The notes under the pieces were generated by a model. That model ran no database searches. It had not been told where the DNA came from and worked only from the letters and a program-made list of their open reading frames with translations. Below are positions 19,129 to 28,547 of a DNA stretch of 64,000 nucleotides, piece after piece (positions within the stretch are counted from its first letter, which is position 1; each line of letters starts with the position of its first letter). A program made the position numbers and the translations under genes. This stretch comes from Yersinia massiliensis CCUG 53443 (lineage in GTDB: Bacteria > Pseudomonadota > Gammaproteobacteria > Enterobacterales > Enterobacteriaceae): contig NZ_HE997646.1 of NCBI RefSeq assembly GCF_000312485.1, positions 160,896-224,895 on the forward strand. Reading direction: 5' to 3'.

Positions 19129-19224
19129 GAGGACAGGCAGAAGAGTAAAGCGTCCGCGCCAAGGATGGCGCGGCTCGAGCCATCAGGGATGATTTTACGG
19201 CGTCTTTACGATCTGCTTGTCCTC
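19129..19224. ncRNA. Candidate structured RNA or miniature repeat between bcp and perM
   Basis: The outer arms GAGGACAGGCAGA (19129-19141) and TCTGCTTGTCCTC (19212-19224) pair over 13 positions on the plus strand with one G-U. Inside, GTAAAG pairs with CTTTAC (19145-19150 and 19204-19209), and CCGCGCC with GGCGCGG (19154-19160 and 19167-19173). No reading frame fits. The minus-strand palindrome terminator lies about 40 bp beyond. It may be a small RNA, a 3'-UTR structure or a palindromic mobile remnant; no known RNA was recognised. Confidence 0.35.
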
Positions 19225-19344
19225 TCCGCAATCGGCACTTTGCCAGCCATCTCACTTTCTTATGGGTTTAACACTTAAATTTCAATCCAGCTAAACTTCA
19301 ATATCGCGTTGATACTGCCAAAACCCAATATTGCGTTAAGTGAA

Positions 19345-20409
19345 TTAATCCGCTTCAAGCACCAGCTCTTCCGGCCACGCATGGATCACAGCTTTGACTA
19401 AGGTTGCCAATGGGATAGCAAAGAACACGCCCCAAAAGCCCCATAACCCGCCAAACACAATCACCGACAGAATAATCACCAATGGATGCAGGTTAACAGC
19501 TTCAGAGAACAATACCGGCACCAATAGGTTGCCATCTAACCCCTGCACCACAAGATAGGCGACAAAAAGGGTCCAAAAGTCCGCACCCAGCCCCCATTGG
19601 AATAACGCGACTAACACCACCGGAATAGTTACGATCACTGCGCCAATGTACGGGATCAGTACCGAGAAGCCGACTAACACGGCCAATAACAGCGCATAAT
19701 TCATGCCCATAACAAAGAACACTAAATACGTGGCAACGCCAACAACAACCATTTCGACGACTTTGCCACGAATGTAATTAGTGATCTGCTGGTTCATTTC
19801 CAACCAGACTTGCCCAGCAAGGCCACGATTGCGCGGCAAAACACGGCGCACGGCATTCAGCATCTGCTCTTTGTCTTTGAGCAGGAAAAACAGCATCAGC
19901 GGCACCAAAATCAAATAGATTGCCAGCGTCAGTAAGCCAATGAGTGAAGCCACCGAGAATTTAACCACCGATTCACCCATACCCGACATTTTGGTGCGCA
20001 GGTTTTCTGCCATCATATCGACAATCCCGGCATCGACCAGTGCGGGATAGCGTGAAGGCAGGGTTTGGGCAAATGCATTGAATTTATTCAGCATTTTCGG
20101 CATGTCAGAGATGAGATTATTGCCCTGCTGCCAAACTGTCGGTGCCACAACAAACACCGCTAATAACGTGATGCCGCCAAAAACGACAAGGACAAGGGTG
20201 GCAGCCCAGAGACGTGAGCACCCTAAACGCTGTAACCGCGCGGTTGGCCATTCGAGTAGATACGCCAAGACAATAGCCGCCAACAGTGGGGCCAAAATAC
20301 CGCTGAAAAAGTAGAGAATGACGAACCCAGCCAACAGAATAACCAGTAATGCGATCACCTGCGGGTCGGTAAAGCGCCGACGATACCATTGTAACAACAG
20401 CTCTAGCAT
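19345..20409 (-). CDS. perM: AI-2E/PerM-family membrane protein
   Basis: The 354-residue inner-membrane protein starts at ATG 20409 behind a clear AAGGAG. It has the UPF0118/AI-2E exporter layout: paired membrane helices near the N-terminus (VIALLVILLAGFVILYFFSG), a soluble middle region (about residues 80-150) and a helical block with the family motif VLFGFSVLIPYIGA-like sequence near 245. E. coli PerM (YfgO) sits in the same place beside bepA. Transport of autoinducer-2 is shown only for some relatives, and other members are ion antiporters, so the substrate is open. Confidence 0.9.
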   Translation of the reverse strand: MLELLLQWYRRRFTDPQVIALLVILLAGFVILYFFSGILAPLLAAIVLAYLLEWPTARLQRLGCSRLWAATLVLVVFGGITLLAVFVVAPTVWQQGNNLISDMPKMLNKFNAFAQTLPSRYPALVDAGIVDMMAENLRTKMSGMGESVVKFSVASLIGLLTLAIYLILVPLMLFFLLKDKEQMLNAVRRVLPRNRGLAGQVWLEMNQQITNYIRGKVVEMVVVGVATYLVFFVMGMNYALLLAVLVGFSVLIPYIGAVIVTIPVVLVALFQWGLGADFWTLFVAYLVVQGLDGNLLVPVLFSEAVNLHPLVIILSVIVFGGLWGFWGVFFAIPLATLVKAVIHAWPEELVLEAD

Positions 20410-20767
20410 CCGAAATTGCTCCTTAAGCACCATGAGGAATCCATCATTTGGTGGATCCCTTTAACCGCCTCCGCGAATCAGAGGCACAACCCGAAGGTAA
20501 AATTGATGTATCGGCACGTCCATAGCGCCACTGCATTGGTATCCATTAAGCTATAACTATTTCTTTATAATCGCAGGCTGGCTAAGATAGATACGTGTCT
20601 CAGCAATGGATGCTGAAGTTAGCTTTCGACAGATTTGATGCTATTTTTGTGATCTAACTCGCTTTCGTGATGATTGTACTGGAGAGCAGAGCAAGGAAGA
20701 AGAACTCTTACACATCTCGGGGTCTAATTGTCATTACATTAGCAGGGGCAGCTTCAGTTATGACGTA

Positions 20768-20839
20768 TCGGTTTACTAAAACAAGTCGGTTTACTAAAAC
20801 AAGTCGGTTTACTCAAGCAAGTCGGTTTACTCAACGTCG
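20768..20839. repeat. 18-bp tandem repeat, about 3.7 copies, just upstream of bepA
   Basis: The unit TCGGTTTACTAAAACAAG occurs twice perfectly (20768-20785, 20786-20803), then as TCGGTTTACTCAAGCAAG, then as a partial copy. Eighteen bases keep the frame, and if read with bepA they encode [18 protein letters not shown] and RFTQ. The array ends 7 bp before the bepA start chosen here. Confidence 0.9.
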
Positions 20840-20846
20840 TCAGTTG

Positions 20847-22334
20847 ATGAAAACAGGCCGTTTTAATACCGCTGGCCGGTTAAGTAAGACCGTGATCGCA
20901 ACATTGCTCAGCAGCTTGTTGCTCACCAGCTCGATACCGGCCAAGGCTGAGACACAAGACCTGTTGCCCGACATTGGCACGTCAGCTGGGGCCACGCTGA
21001 GCATTGATCAGGAACTGGAGATGGGTGATTTTTATCTCCGCCAAATTCGCGCCAGTACCCCACTGATTTATGATCCATTGCTGACGCAATATATTAACGC
21101 ACTGGGTAATCGGCTAGTTGCGAATGCCAACTCAGTGCGCACCCCATTCCATTTTTATCTGGTCAATAACAACCAACTTAATGCCTATGCCTTCTTTGGC
21201 GGGAACGTAGTGCTCCACTCCGTGCTCTTCCGATATACCGATAACGAAAGTGAGTTGGCATCGGTTCTTGCCCATGAAATATCGCATGTCACTCAGCGTC
21301 ATCTGGCGCGAGCAATGGAAGAGCAAAAGCGTTTGGCTCCCCTAACATGGGCTGGGGTATTAGGCTCAATTCTGTTGACGATGGCTAGCCCACAAGCGGG
21401 TATGGCAGGGTTGACGGGGACATTAGCCGGTGCTCAACAAGGGGTTATCAGCTTTACTCAGGGTAATGAGCAAGAGGCAGACCGGATTGGTATTCAAGTG
21501 CTGCAACGTTCAGGCTTTGATCCGCAAGCCATGCCTAATTTTCTGCAAAAACTATCCGATCAGGCGCGATATACATCAAAACCACCCGAAATGTTGCTAA
21601 CGCACCCTTTACCCGATAGCCGTTTGTCTGATGCCCGTAACCGTGCGAATCAGATGAAGCCGCACCCTATCGCTTCATCGCAAGATTATCTATTCGCCAA
21701 AGTTCGTATTTTGGGTATGTACGGTTCCACGGAGAATAATTTAACGTCCGACCTGCTCGAAACATTAAGTAAAGGCACGGTGCGCGAACAATTAGCTGCG
21801 AAATACGGCCAAGCGATTTTGCTGTATCAAGCCAAAAAATACGACGAAGCCCGCAATCAATTGCAACCACTGTTGACCCAGCAACCGGGCAATATTTGGT
21901 TCCTCGATCTGATGACGGATATCGATTTAGGGCAAAACAAAGCACCTGCCGCGATTGCCCGTTTGCAAGCCGCCATCGCAAAGCAAAATGATGAACCGGT
22001 ACTGCAATTGAATCTGGCTAACGCCTATGTTCAAGGCGGTCAGCCCGCCGAGGCTATCAAGATCCTGCGCCGGTATACCTTCAGTAACCCTAATGATCCC
22101 AATGGTTGGGATTTATTAGCGCAAGCGGCGGCGGCATTGGGCCTACGTGATCAGGAACTAGCAGCACGAGCGGAAAGTTTGGCATTAAATGGTAAACTGA
22201 CGCAGGCAATCGGTCTGCTGAGCGATGCTAGCGCACGAATGAAATTGGGGAGTCTTGAACAGGCACGTTATGACGCTCGCATCGACCAGTTGCGTCAATT
22301 AAATGAGCGCTTCCGTAAATACCAGAAATCCTGA
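20847..22334 (+). CDS. bepA: Periplasmic chaperone-metalloprotease BepA
   Basis: BepA is an M48 protease with a TPR domain that helps mature or degrade stalled outer-membrane proteins such as LptD with the BAM machinery. The zinc motif [12 protein letters not shown] is about 150 residues in, with the third ligand in [11 protein letters not shown]-terminal TPRs span about residues 310-470. ATG 20847 gives 495 residues and a normal signal peptide ending SIPAKA, close to the E. coli length of 487. The frame is open to 20667, with a start at 20760 that would add a 29-residue basic extension encoded by the 18-bp repeats. arsC/yfgD follows. Confidence 0.94.
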   Translation: MKTGRFNTAGRLSKTVIATLLSSLLLTSSIPAKAETQDLLPDIGTSAGATLSIDQELEMGDFYLRQIRASTPLIYDPLLTQYINALGNRLVANANSVRTPFHFYLVNNNQLNAYAFFGGNVVLHSVLFRYTDNESELASVLAHEISHVTQRHLARAMEEQKRLAPLTWAGVLGSILLTMASPQAGMAGLTGTLAGAQQGVISFTQGNEQEADRIGIQVLQRSGFDPQAMPNFLQKLSDQARYTSKPPEMLLTHPLPDSRLSDARNRANQMKPHPIASSQDYLFAKVRILGMYGSTENNLTSDLLETLSKGTVREQLAAKYGQAILLYQAKKYDEARNQLQPLLTQQPGNIWFLDLMTDIDLGQNKAPAAIARLQAAIAKQNDEPVLQLNLANAYVQGGQPAEAIKILRRYTFSNPNDPNGWDLLAQAAAALGLRDQELAARAESLALNGKLTQAIGLLSDASARMKLGSLEQARYDARIDQLRQLNERFRKYQKS

Positions 22335-22419
22335 TGAGCTAAGGTTTGTTTGCTGACTTATCGGCAGCCCATGGTCAGCTCAAGACATGAGTCTATGGAC
22401 AGTTGCAAGGAAAGTTACG

Positions 22420-22776
22420 ATGAAAGAAGTCACGTTTTACCATAACCCTCGTTGTTCCAAAAGCCGCGAAACACTGGCGCTTGTTGAACAGCAAGGCATC
22501 AAGCCGCAGGTCGTGCTGTATTTAGAAACTCCACCGTCAGTGGCAGCACTGAAAACGTTGTTACAGCAGTTGGGTTTTACCGACGCTCGGCAATTAATGC
22601 GCACCAAAGAAGACTTGTATAAAACGCTCAATCTGGCAGATGCCGCACTGACACAAGATCAGTTATTGCAGGCCATGAGTGACAATCCTAAGCTGATCGA
22701 GCGCCCTATCGTGGTATCTCACGGCAAAGCACGCATTGGCCGCCCGCCTGAGCAAGTACTTGAGATTTTGCAGTAA
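22420..22776 (+). CDS. yfgD: ArsC-family arsenate reductase-like protein (YfgD)
   Basis: The 118-residue protein starts at ATG 22420 behind an AAGGAAAG site. It has the glutaredoxin-linked ArsC fold with the nucleophilic cysteine in FYHNPRCSKSRETL (C12) and the arginine region NPKLIERPIVV. Members reduce arsenate using glutathione and glutaredoxin, but this chromosomal paralogue is not in an ars operon, and its position next to bepA and hda is the conserved yfgD one. Its physiological substrate is uncertain. It is convergent with hda. Confidence 0.93.
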   Translation: MKEVTFYHNPRCSKSRETLALVEQQGIKPQVVLYLETPPSVAALKTLLQQLGFTDARQLMRTKEDLYKTLNLADAALTQDQLLQAMSDNPKLIERPIVVSHGKARIGRPPEQVLEILQ

Positions 22777-22797
22777 AGTGGTCAAAACGAAGTCGAT

Positions 22798-22826
22798 ACC
22801 CCCTACCAGCTCTGCGCTGTGGGGGT
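22798..22826 (+). terminator. Probable terminator between convergent yfgD and hda
   Basis: ACCCCC and GGGGGT enclose an inner AGC/GCT stem. The sequence overlaps the hda stop codon on the other strand, and T-richness after the stem is modest. Confidence 0.4.
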
Positions 22827-23527
22827 TATAGCCCGAGGATCTCTTTCACAAAAGGGATCGTCAGCTTACGTTGGGCGGTAATAGAGGCACGATCAAGCTG
22901 ATCCAGCGTCATAAACAGTGTGCGCATTTCTCTATCCAGCCGTTTGAGCAAAAAACGGCCCACATCTTCCGGTAACTCGAACCCACGCAATTTGGCGCGC
23001 AGTTGCAAAGCCTGCAGTTTTTCATCATCAGAGAGCGGCTGCAATTTGTAGATCTGTCCCCAATCGAGGCGAGAGGCCAAATCCGGTAGACCGAGATTAA
23101 GCTGGCGTGGCGGGCGATCACCCGTAATCAACAAACGAGTACGACCGGTTTCTACAATGCGGTTATAGAGATTAAACATCGCCATTTCCCACTGCTCATC
23201 ACCCGCAATACACTCGATATTATCAATGCAGACCAGCGCGAGCTGCTCCATGCCATCGAGCACTTCTGGGACAAAATAGGCGCGTTTATCCAGCGGAACA
23301 TAACCGACAGCTTCGCCTTTTTGCGATAACTCCGCACATGCAGCATGTAATAGATGGCTGCGGCCCCCGCCTTCGCGTGACCAGAAATAGATATAACTGC
23401 CGTGAGATTGATGAACAGCGGATTGGATAGCCGCTAATAGCGACGGGTTCTCACCCGGATAAAAACTGGCAAAAGTTTCATCATCGGGAAGATAAAGTGG
23501 CAGTGAAAGCTGTGCCGGCGTATTCAG
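22826..23527 (-). CDS. hda: DnaA regulatory inactivator Hda, CTG start
   Basis: Hda works with the DNA-loaded clamp to trigger ATP hydrolysis on DnaA and prevent re-initiation. The full 233-residue protein begins at CTG 23527 ([20 protein letters not shown]). A GAGG lies about ten bases upstream and an in-frame stop four codons before. Clamp-binding QLSLPL is at residues 6-11, followed by the Walker-A-like [14 protein letters not shown] (Walker B), the sensor TGDRPP and the box [11 protein letters not shown]. The first in-frame ATG, GTG or TTG is the GTG at 23263, after the clamp motif and Walker A, so a start there cannot be functional. E. coli hda is also known to start with CUG. Confidence 0.95.
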   Translation of the reverse strand: MNTPAQLSLPLYLPDDETFASFYPGENPSLLAAIQSAVHQSHGSYIYFWSREGGGRSHLLHAACAELSQKGEAVGYVPLDKRAYFVPEVLDGMEQLALVCIDNIECIAGDEQWEMAMFNLYNRIVETGRTRLLITGDRPPRQLNLGLPDLASRLDWGQIYKLQPLSDDEKLQALQLRAKLRGFELPEDVGRFLLKRLDREMRTLFMTLDQLDRASITAQRKLTIPFVKEILGL

Positions 23528-23693
23528 AAAAGCACCTCAACCAACAAAACGGGCGGGAAAACAGGGCAAGCTTACCACAAAAAGTAACAACAGCATAAAA
23601 ACCTAATCTGAGGCAAAAAACTGGCCGAACCGGCGCAGATGGGACTCGCCATGATTCTCCATCAGCAACAGCGGCTCGACCAGATCTCAGGTT

Positions 23694-24980
23694 CTATCGA
23701 GTAGACTCATCTTCCACGGCATCCAGAATTTCTTCTTCCGTGTGGAACAAGCTGATCACTTTGAACAGCAAGCTCAAGCCGATACCCACAACAGTCGCCA
23801 GCGCCATGCCTTTCAATTCAGTCGCGCCAATGTTCACTTTCGCGCCACTGACGCCGATAATCAGGATAACAGAGGTTAAAATCAGGTTTTGTGCCTTGTT
23901 GTAGTCCACTTTTGACTCGATCAACACACGAATACCTGACGCGGCGATCACGCCGTACAACAGCAGTGAGACACCGCCCATGACAGGCACCGGTACCGCC
24001 TGAATGGCCGCAGCAAGTTTACCGACGCATGACAGCAGTATTGCCAGAATCGCCGCACCACCGATCACCCAAGTACTGTAAACACGGGTGATGGCCATCA
24101 CACCGATATTTTCACCATAGGTAGTGTTAGGTGTAGAGCCGAAGAAACCGGAAATCACGGTAGAAATACCGTTGGCAAACATGGAGCGATGCAGGCCTGG
24201 GTCGCGAACCAAATCTTTCTTCACGATATTGGCCGTGACGACCAAATGCCCAATATGCTCAGCAATCACGACCAGCGCAGCAGGCAAGATAGTCAAAATG
24301 GCGAACCATTCAAAACGCGGGGTATAAAACGTCGGTAATGCCAGCCAATGGGCATCACTAATCGGTTTTAAATCAACAACACCCATCACGAATGACAAGG
24401 CATAACCGACCAATACACCAATCAGAATAGGGATAATGGCGAAGAAGCCACGGAACAGCACCGAACCTAAAATGGTCACACCCAAGGTGGTCATTGAAAT
24501 GATGATGGTTGTGGAGTCTACCGTCACCCCTTGCGCCGGTAATAAGCCCGCCATACCGGCAGCAACGCCCGCTAATTCAAGGCCGATAACGGCGACAATC
24601 GCCCCCATCGCTGCGGGCGGGAAGAGGACATTCAGCCATCCCGTACCGGCTTTTTTAACGATCAGTGCGACCAAGCAGAACAGCACGCCACACATGATAA
24701 AGCCGCCCAGTGCAACTTCATAACCTAAAGGTAATAGCAGTAAGACGGGTGAGATAAACGCAAAACTTGACCCCAAATAAGCCGGAATCTTGCCTTTACA
24801 GATGAAAAGATAAAGCAACGTCCCGATGCCGTTAAACAGCAGCACCGTCGCCGGGTTAATTTTAAACAGGATAGGAACTAAAACAGTGGCACCGAACATA
24901 GCGAACAAATGTTGAAAACTCAGGGGGATCGTTTGGAGCAGCGGTGGACGCTCGCTGACGCCAATGGTGCGACGGCTCAT
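23694..24980 (-). CDS. uraA: Uracil:proton symporter UraA
   Basis: UraA is an inner-membrane nucleobase transporter (NCS2 family) importing uracil. The 428-residue protein has about 14 hydrophobic segments, the N-terminal PLLQTIPLSFQHLFAMFGAT signature and the substrate-site region AEHIGHLVVTANIV near 240. GSTPNTTYGENIGV near 287 is the family motif. A good GAGGA precedes the start. It lies 81 bp after upp with an intervening terminator, so its expression depends on read-through or its own promoter. upp traps the imported uracil as UMP. Confidence 0.97.
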   Translation of the reverse strand: MSRRTIGVSERPPLLQTIPLSFQHLFAMFGATVLVPILFKINPATVLLFNGIGTLLYLFICKGKIPAYLGSSFAFISPVLLLLPLGYEVALGGFIMCGVLFCLVALIVKKAGTGWLNVLFPPAAMGAIVAVIGLELAGVAAGMAGLLPAQGVTVDSTTIIISMTTLGVTILGSVLFRGFFAIIPILIGVLVGYALSFVMGVVDLKPISDAHWLALPTFYTPRFEWFAILTILPAALVVIAEHIGHLVVTANIVKKDLVRDPGLHRSMFANGISTVISGFFGSTPNTTYGENIGVMAITRVYSTWVIGGAAILAILLSCVGKLAAAIQAVPVPVMGGVSLLLYGVIAASGIRVLIESKVDYNKAQNLILTSVILIIGVSGAKVNIGATELKGMALATVVGIGLSLLFKVISLFHTEEEILDAVEDESTR

Positions 24981-25031
24981 TCTTCTATCCTCTTCAATGG
25001 TGTGGTTTATGCTAAAAGTTATTCAAAAAAA

Positions 25032-25051
25032 AGCCGACTATCGAGTCGGCT
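25032..25051 (-). terminator. Terminator between upp and uraA
   Basis: AGCCGACT, loop CGAT and AGTCGGCT form a perfect 8-bp stem, followed on the minus strand by TTTTTTT. It would lower uraA expression relative to upp. Confidence 0.8.
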
Positions 25052-25061
25052 ATCTATAAGG

Positions 25062-25688
25062 TTATTTAGTTCCAAAAATCTTATCACCGGCATCACCCAA
25101 CCCTGGGATGATGTAGCCGTGTTCGTTCAAGCCCTGATCGACGGAAGCAGTGTAGACCTCAACATCTGGATGGGCAGCTTCTAATGCTTTTAGACCTTCT
25201 GGTGCCGCAACCAATACCAAGACTTTGATGCTCTGGCAGCCTGCTTTTTTCAGCAGATCAATGGTCGCAATCATCGACCCACCAGTTGCCAACATCGGGT
25301 CAACGACTAAAGCCATGCGCTCATTGATATTGGAAACTAATTTTTGGAAGTAAGGGACTGGCTTCAGTGTTTCTTCATCACGATAAACACCGACTACGCT
25401 GATACGGGCGCTCGGAACATTTTCCAACACCCCTTCCATCATGCCCAGACCGGCACGCAGAATTGGCACAACAGTGATTTTCTTACCTTTAATCTGTTCA
25501 ACTTCAACCGGCCCGTTCCAACCTTCGATGGTCACTTTTTCAGTTTCCAAATCAGCGGTTGCCACGTAAGTCAGCAAACTCCCCACTTCAGACGCTAACT
25601 CGCGAAAACGCTTGGTACTCACATCATTCTCACGCATCAAACCAAGTTTATGTTTTACAAGTGGGTGTTTCACCTCAACGATCTTCAT
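25062..25688 (-). CDS. upp: Uracil phosphoribosyltransferase
   Basis: Upp converts uracil and PRPP to UMP in pyrimidine salvage. The 208-residue product starts at ATG 25688 ([20 protein letters not shown]) behind a GGAG site. The PRPP-binding loop [20 protein letters not shown] is near residue 128, and the uracil site [15 protein letters not shown] is at the C-terminus. The length equals that of the E. coli enzyme. It heads the upp-uraA unit and is divergent from purM, sharing a 302-bp region that holds a PurR-type palindrome. Confidence 0.98.
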   Translation of the reverse strand: MKIVEVKHPLVKHKLGLMRENDVSTKRFRELASEVGSLLTYVATADLETEKVTIEGWNGPVEVEQIKGKKITVVPILRAGLGMMEGVLENVPSARISVVGVYRDEETLKPVPYFQKLVSNINERMALVVDPMLATGGSMIATIDLLKKAGCQSIKVLVLVAAPEGLKALEAAHPDVEVYTASVDQGLNEHGYIIPGLGDAGDKIFGTK

Positions 25689-25844
25689 TATTTTTCTCCT
25701 GGTTAGGCGACTGGCGGCCAAAAAAATCGCGAGATTATACCGCCTTTTTTTTTGAACGCCACAATGAATAGCCTGATTCAGATCAATAGAAAATCAATAT
25801 TATGTCAAGCGCGCTAAAAATCAGCCTGATGTCATAAGCTACTC

Positions 25845-25856
25845 GCAAACGTTTGC
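25845..25856. promoter_or_regulatory. PurR-type operator upstream of purM
   Basis: GCAAACGTTTGC is a perfect 12-bp palindrome matching the core of the PurR consensus ACGCAAACGTTTTCGT. It lies 135 bp before the purM start. PurR control of purMN is established in E. coli. The site could also touch the divergent upp promoter. Confidence 0.8.
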
Positions 25857-25885
25857 CTGCGCTGTTAGAATTGTCGCGTTTTCTT

Positions 25886-25906
25886 CCTATACCCAAAGTA
25901 ATTGGA
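25886..25906. repeat. Possible ERIC end remnant in the purM leader
   Basis: ATACCCAAAGTAATTGG matches the left end of the ERIC copy at 37441-37460 (GCCCAAAGTAATTGG). The rest of the element is not recognisable, so this may be a decayed fragment in the purM 5' leader. Confidence 0.35.
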
Positions 25907-25990
25907 ATGGCAAATAGGCCGCTAACGCGCCTGTGGCCTCAAATACCAAGGGAAAAAGCTCAAACAGCTAACCGCCGTGGGGACCTCGCT

Positions 25991-27037
25991 GTGACCAACA
26001 AAACCTCTCTCAGCTATAAAGACGCAGGTGTAGATATCGATGCCGGCAATGACCTTGTTGATCGCATAAAAGGTGTGGTTAAACAGACCCGCCGCCCAGA
26101 AGTGATGGGTGGATTGGGCGGGTTCGGTGCCCTGTGCGCTTTGCCACAAAAATACCGTGAACCCATTTTAGTTTCAGGCACCGATGGCGTCGGCACTAAG
26201 CTACGTCTGGCGATGGACCTGAAACGCCACGATACCATTGGTATCGACTTAGTGGCCATGTGTGTCAACGATCTGGTTGTTCAAGGCGCTGAACCACTGT
26301 TCTTCCTCGATTACTTCGCGACCGGCAAACTGGATGTAGAGACTGCCGCCAGTGTCATTACCGGTATCGCCGAAGGGTGTAAACAATCAGGTTGTGCACT
26401 GGTCGGGGGCGAAACTGCCGAAATGCCGGGCATGTACCACGGCGAAGATTATGACGTTGCAGGCTTCTGTGTTGGCGTAGTCGAAAAATCTGAAATCATC
26501 GATGGCACTAAAGTGACCCCAGGTGATGTGCTGGTGGCCTTAGGGGCGAGCGGTCCACACTCCAATGGCTATTCGTTGGTGCGCAAAATTTTGGAAGTCA
26601 GCAATACCAACCCAGAGCAGACGCAATTGGAAGGTAAATCACTGGCTGATCATTTGCTGGAACCGACCAAAATCTACGTAAAATCCATTCTTAGCTTGAT
26701 TGAACAGCTTGATGACATTCATGCGATTGCTCACCTGACCGGTGGCGGCTTCTGGGAGAATATCCCACGCGTCTTACCGCAAGGTACCCAAGCGGTTATC
26801 GATGAAAACAGTTGGCAGTGGCCTGCGGTATTCAGTTGGCTACAGCAAGCGGGGAATGTCAGCCGTCACGAAATGTACCGTACCTTTAACTGTGGTGTCG
26901 GTATGGTGGTTGCTCTTCCGGCGGAACTGGCCGATAAAGCCGTTGAGTTGCTGACCGCATCAGGTGAAAAAGCGTGGAAAATCGGTGTCATCGCTGCTGC
27001 CGCGGAAGGCGCAGAGCAGGTCATCATTAATTCATAA
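25991..27037 (+). CDS. purM: Phosphoribosylformylglycinamidine cyclo-ligase
   Basis: PurM closes the imidazole ring, converting FGAM to AIR with ATP. I chose GTG 25991 ([20 protein letters not shown] after the start), as in E. coli purM, giving 348 residues; the open frame further upstream is leader sequence containing the ERIC-like fragment. Signatures visible are [33 protein letters not shown] and [13 protein letters not shown]. purN follows 56 bp downstream in the same operon. A PurR palindrome lies upstream. Confidence 0.98.
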   Translation: MTNKTSLSYKDAGVDIDAGNDLVDRIKGVVKQTRRPEVMGGLGGFGALCALPQKYREPILVSGTDGVGTKLRLAMDLKRHDTIGIDLVAMCVNDLVVQGAEPLFFLDYFATGKLDVETAASVITGIAEGCKQSGCALVGGETAEMPGMYHGEDYDVAGFCVGVVEKSEIIDGTKVTPGDVLVALGASGPHSNGYSLVRKILEVSNTNPEQTQLEGKSLADHLLEPTKIYVKSILSLIEQLDDIHAIAHLTGGGFWENIPRVLPQGTQAVIDENSWQWPAVFSWLQQAGNVSRHEMYRTFNCGVGMVVALPAELADKAVELLTASGEKAWKIGVIAAAAEGAEQVIINS

Positions 27038-27093
27038 GCTGGTTGATCAGACATAGCGCTATTTTTTGATCTCAACATTGACGCCAAAGGTAT

Positions 27094-27732
27094 ATGAAAA
27101 AAATCGTCGTCCTGATCTCCGGTCAGGGAAGCAATCTGCAAGCACTGATCGATGCCCAGCAACAAGGGCGCATGTCAGGTCAGATTTGTGCTGTGTTCAG
27201 CAATAACGCTGAGGCTTATGGGTTAGAACGAGCTGAACTGGCTGGGATTGCGCATCATGCTTTAGACGCTAAAGCCTATGCAGATCGCGCCAGTTTCGAT
27301 GCCGCCTTGGCCCAAGCTATCGACCAATACCAGCCTGACTTACTGGTACTGGCCGGTTATATGCGTATTCTCAGCCCCGCTTTTGTGCAGCACTATGCTG
27401 GAAGGATGTTGAATATCCACCCTTCTCTGCTGCCAAAATACCCTGGCCTACACACTCATCGCCAAGCGCTGGAAAACGGCGATCAGGAGCACGGCACCTC
27501 TGTGCATTTTGTGACTGAAGAGCTAGATGGCGGCCCCGTGATTCTGCAGGCTAAAGTCCCGATTTTCAGTGATGATACCGAAGACGATGTCGTCGAGAGA
27601 GTGCAGACTCAGGAGCACAGCATCTATCCATTGGTCGTCGGCTGGTTTGCGGATGGCCGACTGACCATGCGTGATAACACGGCTTGGTTGGATGGTGAAT
27701 GTTTACCGGTTCAGGGCTACGCGGCTGAATAA
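27094..27732 (+). CDS. purN: Phosphoribosylglycinamide formyltransferase 1
   Basis: PurN transfers a formyl group from 10-formyl-tetrahydrofolate to GAR. The 212-residue protein shows the N-terminal phosphate loop VLISGQGSNLQALIDA, the catalytic asparagine-histidine region MLNIHPSLLPKYPGLHTHRQ and the aspartate in VTEELDGGPVI. It follows purM closely and ends in a clear terminator. Confidence 0.98.
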   Translation: MKKIVVLISGQGSNLQALIDAQQQGRMSGQICAVFSNNAEAYGLERAELAGIAHHALDAKAYADRASFDAALAQAIDQYQPDLLVLAGYMRILSPAFVQHYAGRMLNIHPSLLPKYPGLHTHRQALENGDQEHGTSVHFVTEELDGGPVILQAKVPIFSDDTEDDVVERVQTQEHSIYPLVVGWFADGRLTMRDNTAWLDGECLPVQGYAAE

Positions 27733-27766
27733 TCAGGTTAATACGTAAACAATTCATGCATTGATG

Positions 27767-27800
27767 AAAAGCGCTACCGTCTTCCGGTCAGCGCTTTTTT
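27767..27800 (+). terminator. Terminator of purMN
   Basis: AAAAGCGCTACCG pairs with CGGTCAGCGCTTTT with one bulged C, and the T-run continues on the plus strand. It lies 35 bp past the purN stop. Confidence 0.85.
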
Positions 27801-27907
27801 TATTCATCCGGCTGATGCCAAGTCACTGCTTCCCCCCTGCAACTTTACGAGTGAAGAGTATATAATCGTGGGTGACAGCAACCGCTGCCGCCACAAAAGG
27901 AAAACAC

Positions 27908-28453
27908 ATGTCTACCACCAGCAGCGTCCGTTTACGCCCACTTGAACGGGATGATCTGCCGTTTGTTCATCAGTTAGATAACAATGCCAGCGTCATGCGT
28001 TATTGGTTTGAAGAACCTTATGAAGCATTTGTCGAACTCTCTGACCTGTACGATAAACATATTCATGACCAGAGCGAACGCCGCTTTATTATCGAAAGTC
28101 AGGGCGCAAAAGTGGGTTTGGTCGAGTTAGTAGAAATTAACCATATTCATCGCCGTGCTGAGTTCCAGATTATTATCGACCCGGCTCATCAAGGGAAAGG
28201 TCATGCGGGAACAGCCGCAAAACTGGCGATGGAGTACGGTTTTTCTGTACTGAATTTGTACAAACTTTATCTCATCGTCGATAAAGAAAATAAAAAAGCT
28301 ATCCATATCTACAGCAAGTTGGGTTTTGAAGTGGAAGGTGAGTTGAAGCAAGAGTTCTTTATCAATGGTGAATACCGTACCGTCATCCGTATGTGCATTT
28401 TTCAGCCACAATATTTGGCTAAATATAAAACGCCATCGATAAAGAATGCTTAA
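27908..28453 (+). CDS. speG: Spermidine N1-acetyltransferase
   Basis: SpeG acetylates spermidine and spermine with acetyl-CoA to limit polyamine excess. The 181-residue GNAT protein starts at ATG 27908 after an AAAGGAAAA site. It contains [20 protein letters not shown], the acetyl-CoA loop [20 protein letters not shown], and the C-terminal [20 protein letters not shown]. In E. coli speG is elsewhere in the chromosome, so its location between purN and the pst genes is lineage-specific. It is probably a single-gene unit. Confidence 0.96.
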   Translation: MSTTSSVRLRPLERDDLPFVHQLDNNASVMRYWFEEPYEAFVELSDLYDKHIHDQSERRFIIESQGAKVGLVELVEINHIHRRAEFQIIIDPAHQGKGHAGTAAKLAMEYGFSVLNLYKLYLIVDKENKKAIHIYSKLGFEVEGELKQEFFINGEYRTVIRMCIFQPQYLAKYKTPSIKNA

Positions 28454-28483
28454 CCTACTTCTATGGGGCTTCGCCGCCCCAAT

Positions 28484-28538
28484 AATGTAGTGCAACCCAA
28501 TGTAATGCAAACCAATGTAGTGCAAACCAATACAGTGC
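28484..28538. repeat. 15-bp tandem repeat, about 3.7 copies
   Basis: The units AATGTAGTGCAACCC, AATGTAATGCAAACC, AATGTAGTGCAAACC and a partial AATACAGTGC lie head to tail in the 94-bp gap between convergent speG and pstB. The last copy ends ten bases before the pstB stop. Confidence 0.9.
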
Positions 28539-28547
28539 TAATGGCGG

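Noticed and set aside
19035-19345. tRNA or known small RNA in the bcp-perM gap
   Set aside because: The fold is a single long hairpin, with no cloverleaf or recognisable RNA family.
23152-23346. Reading frame of 64 residues on the minus strand over hda
   Set aside because: It is a shifted frame of hda; the true frame continues to CTG 23527 with full homology.
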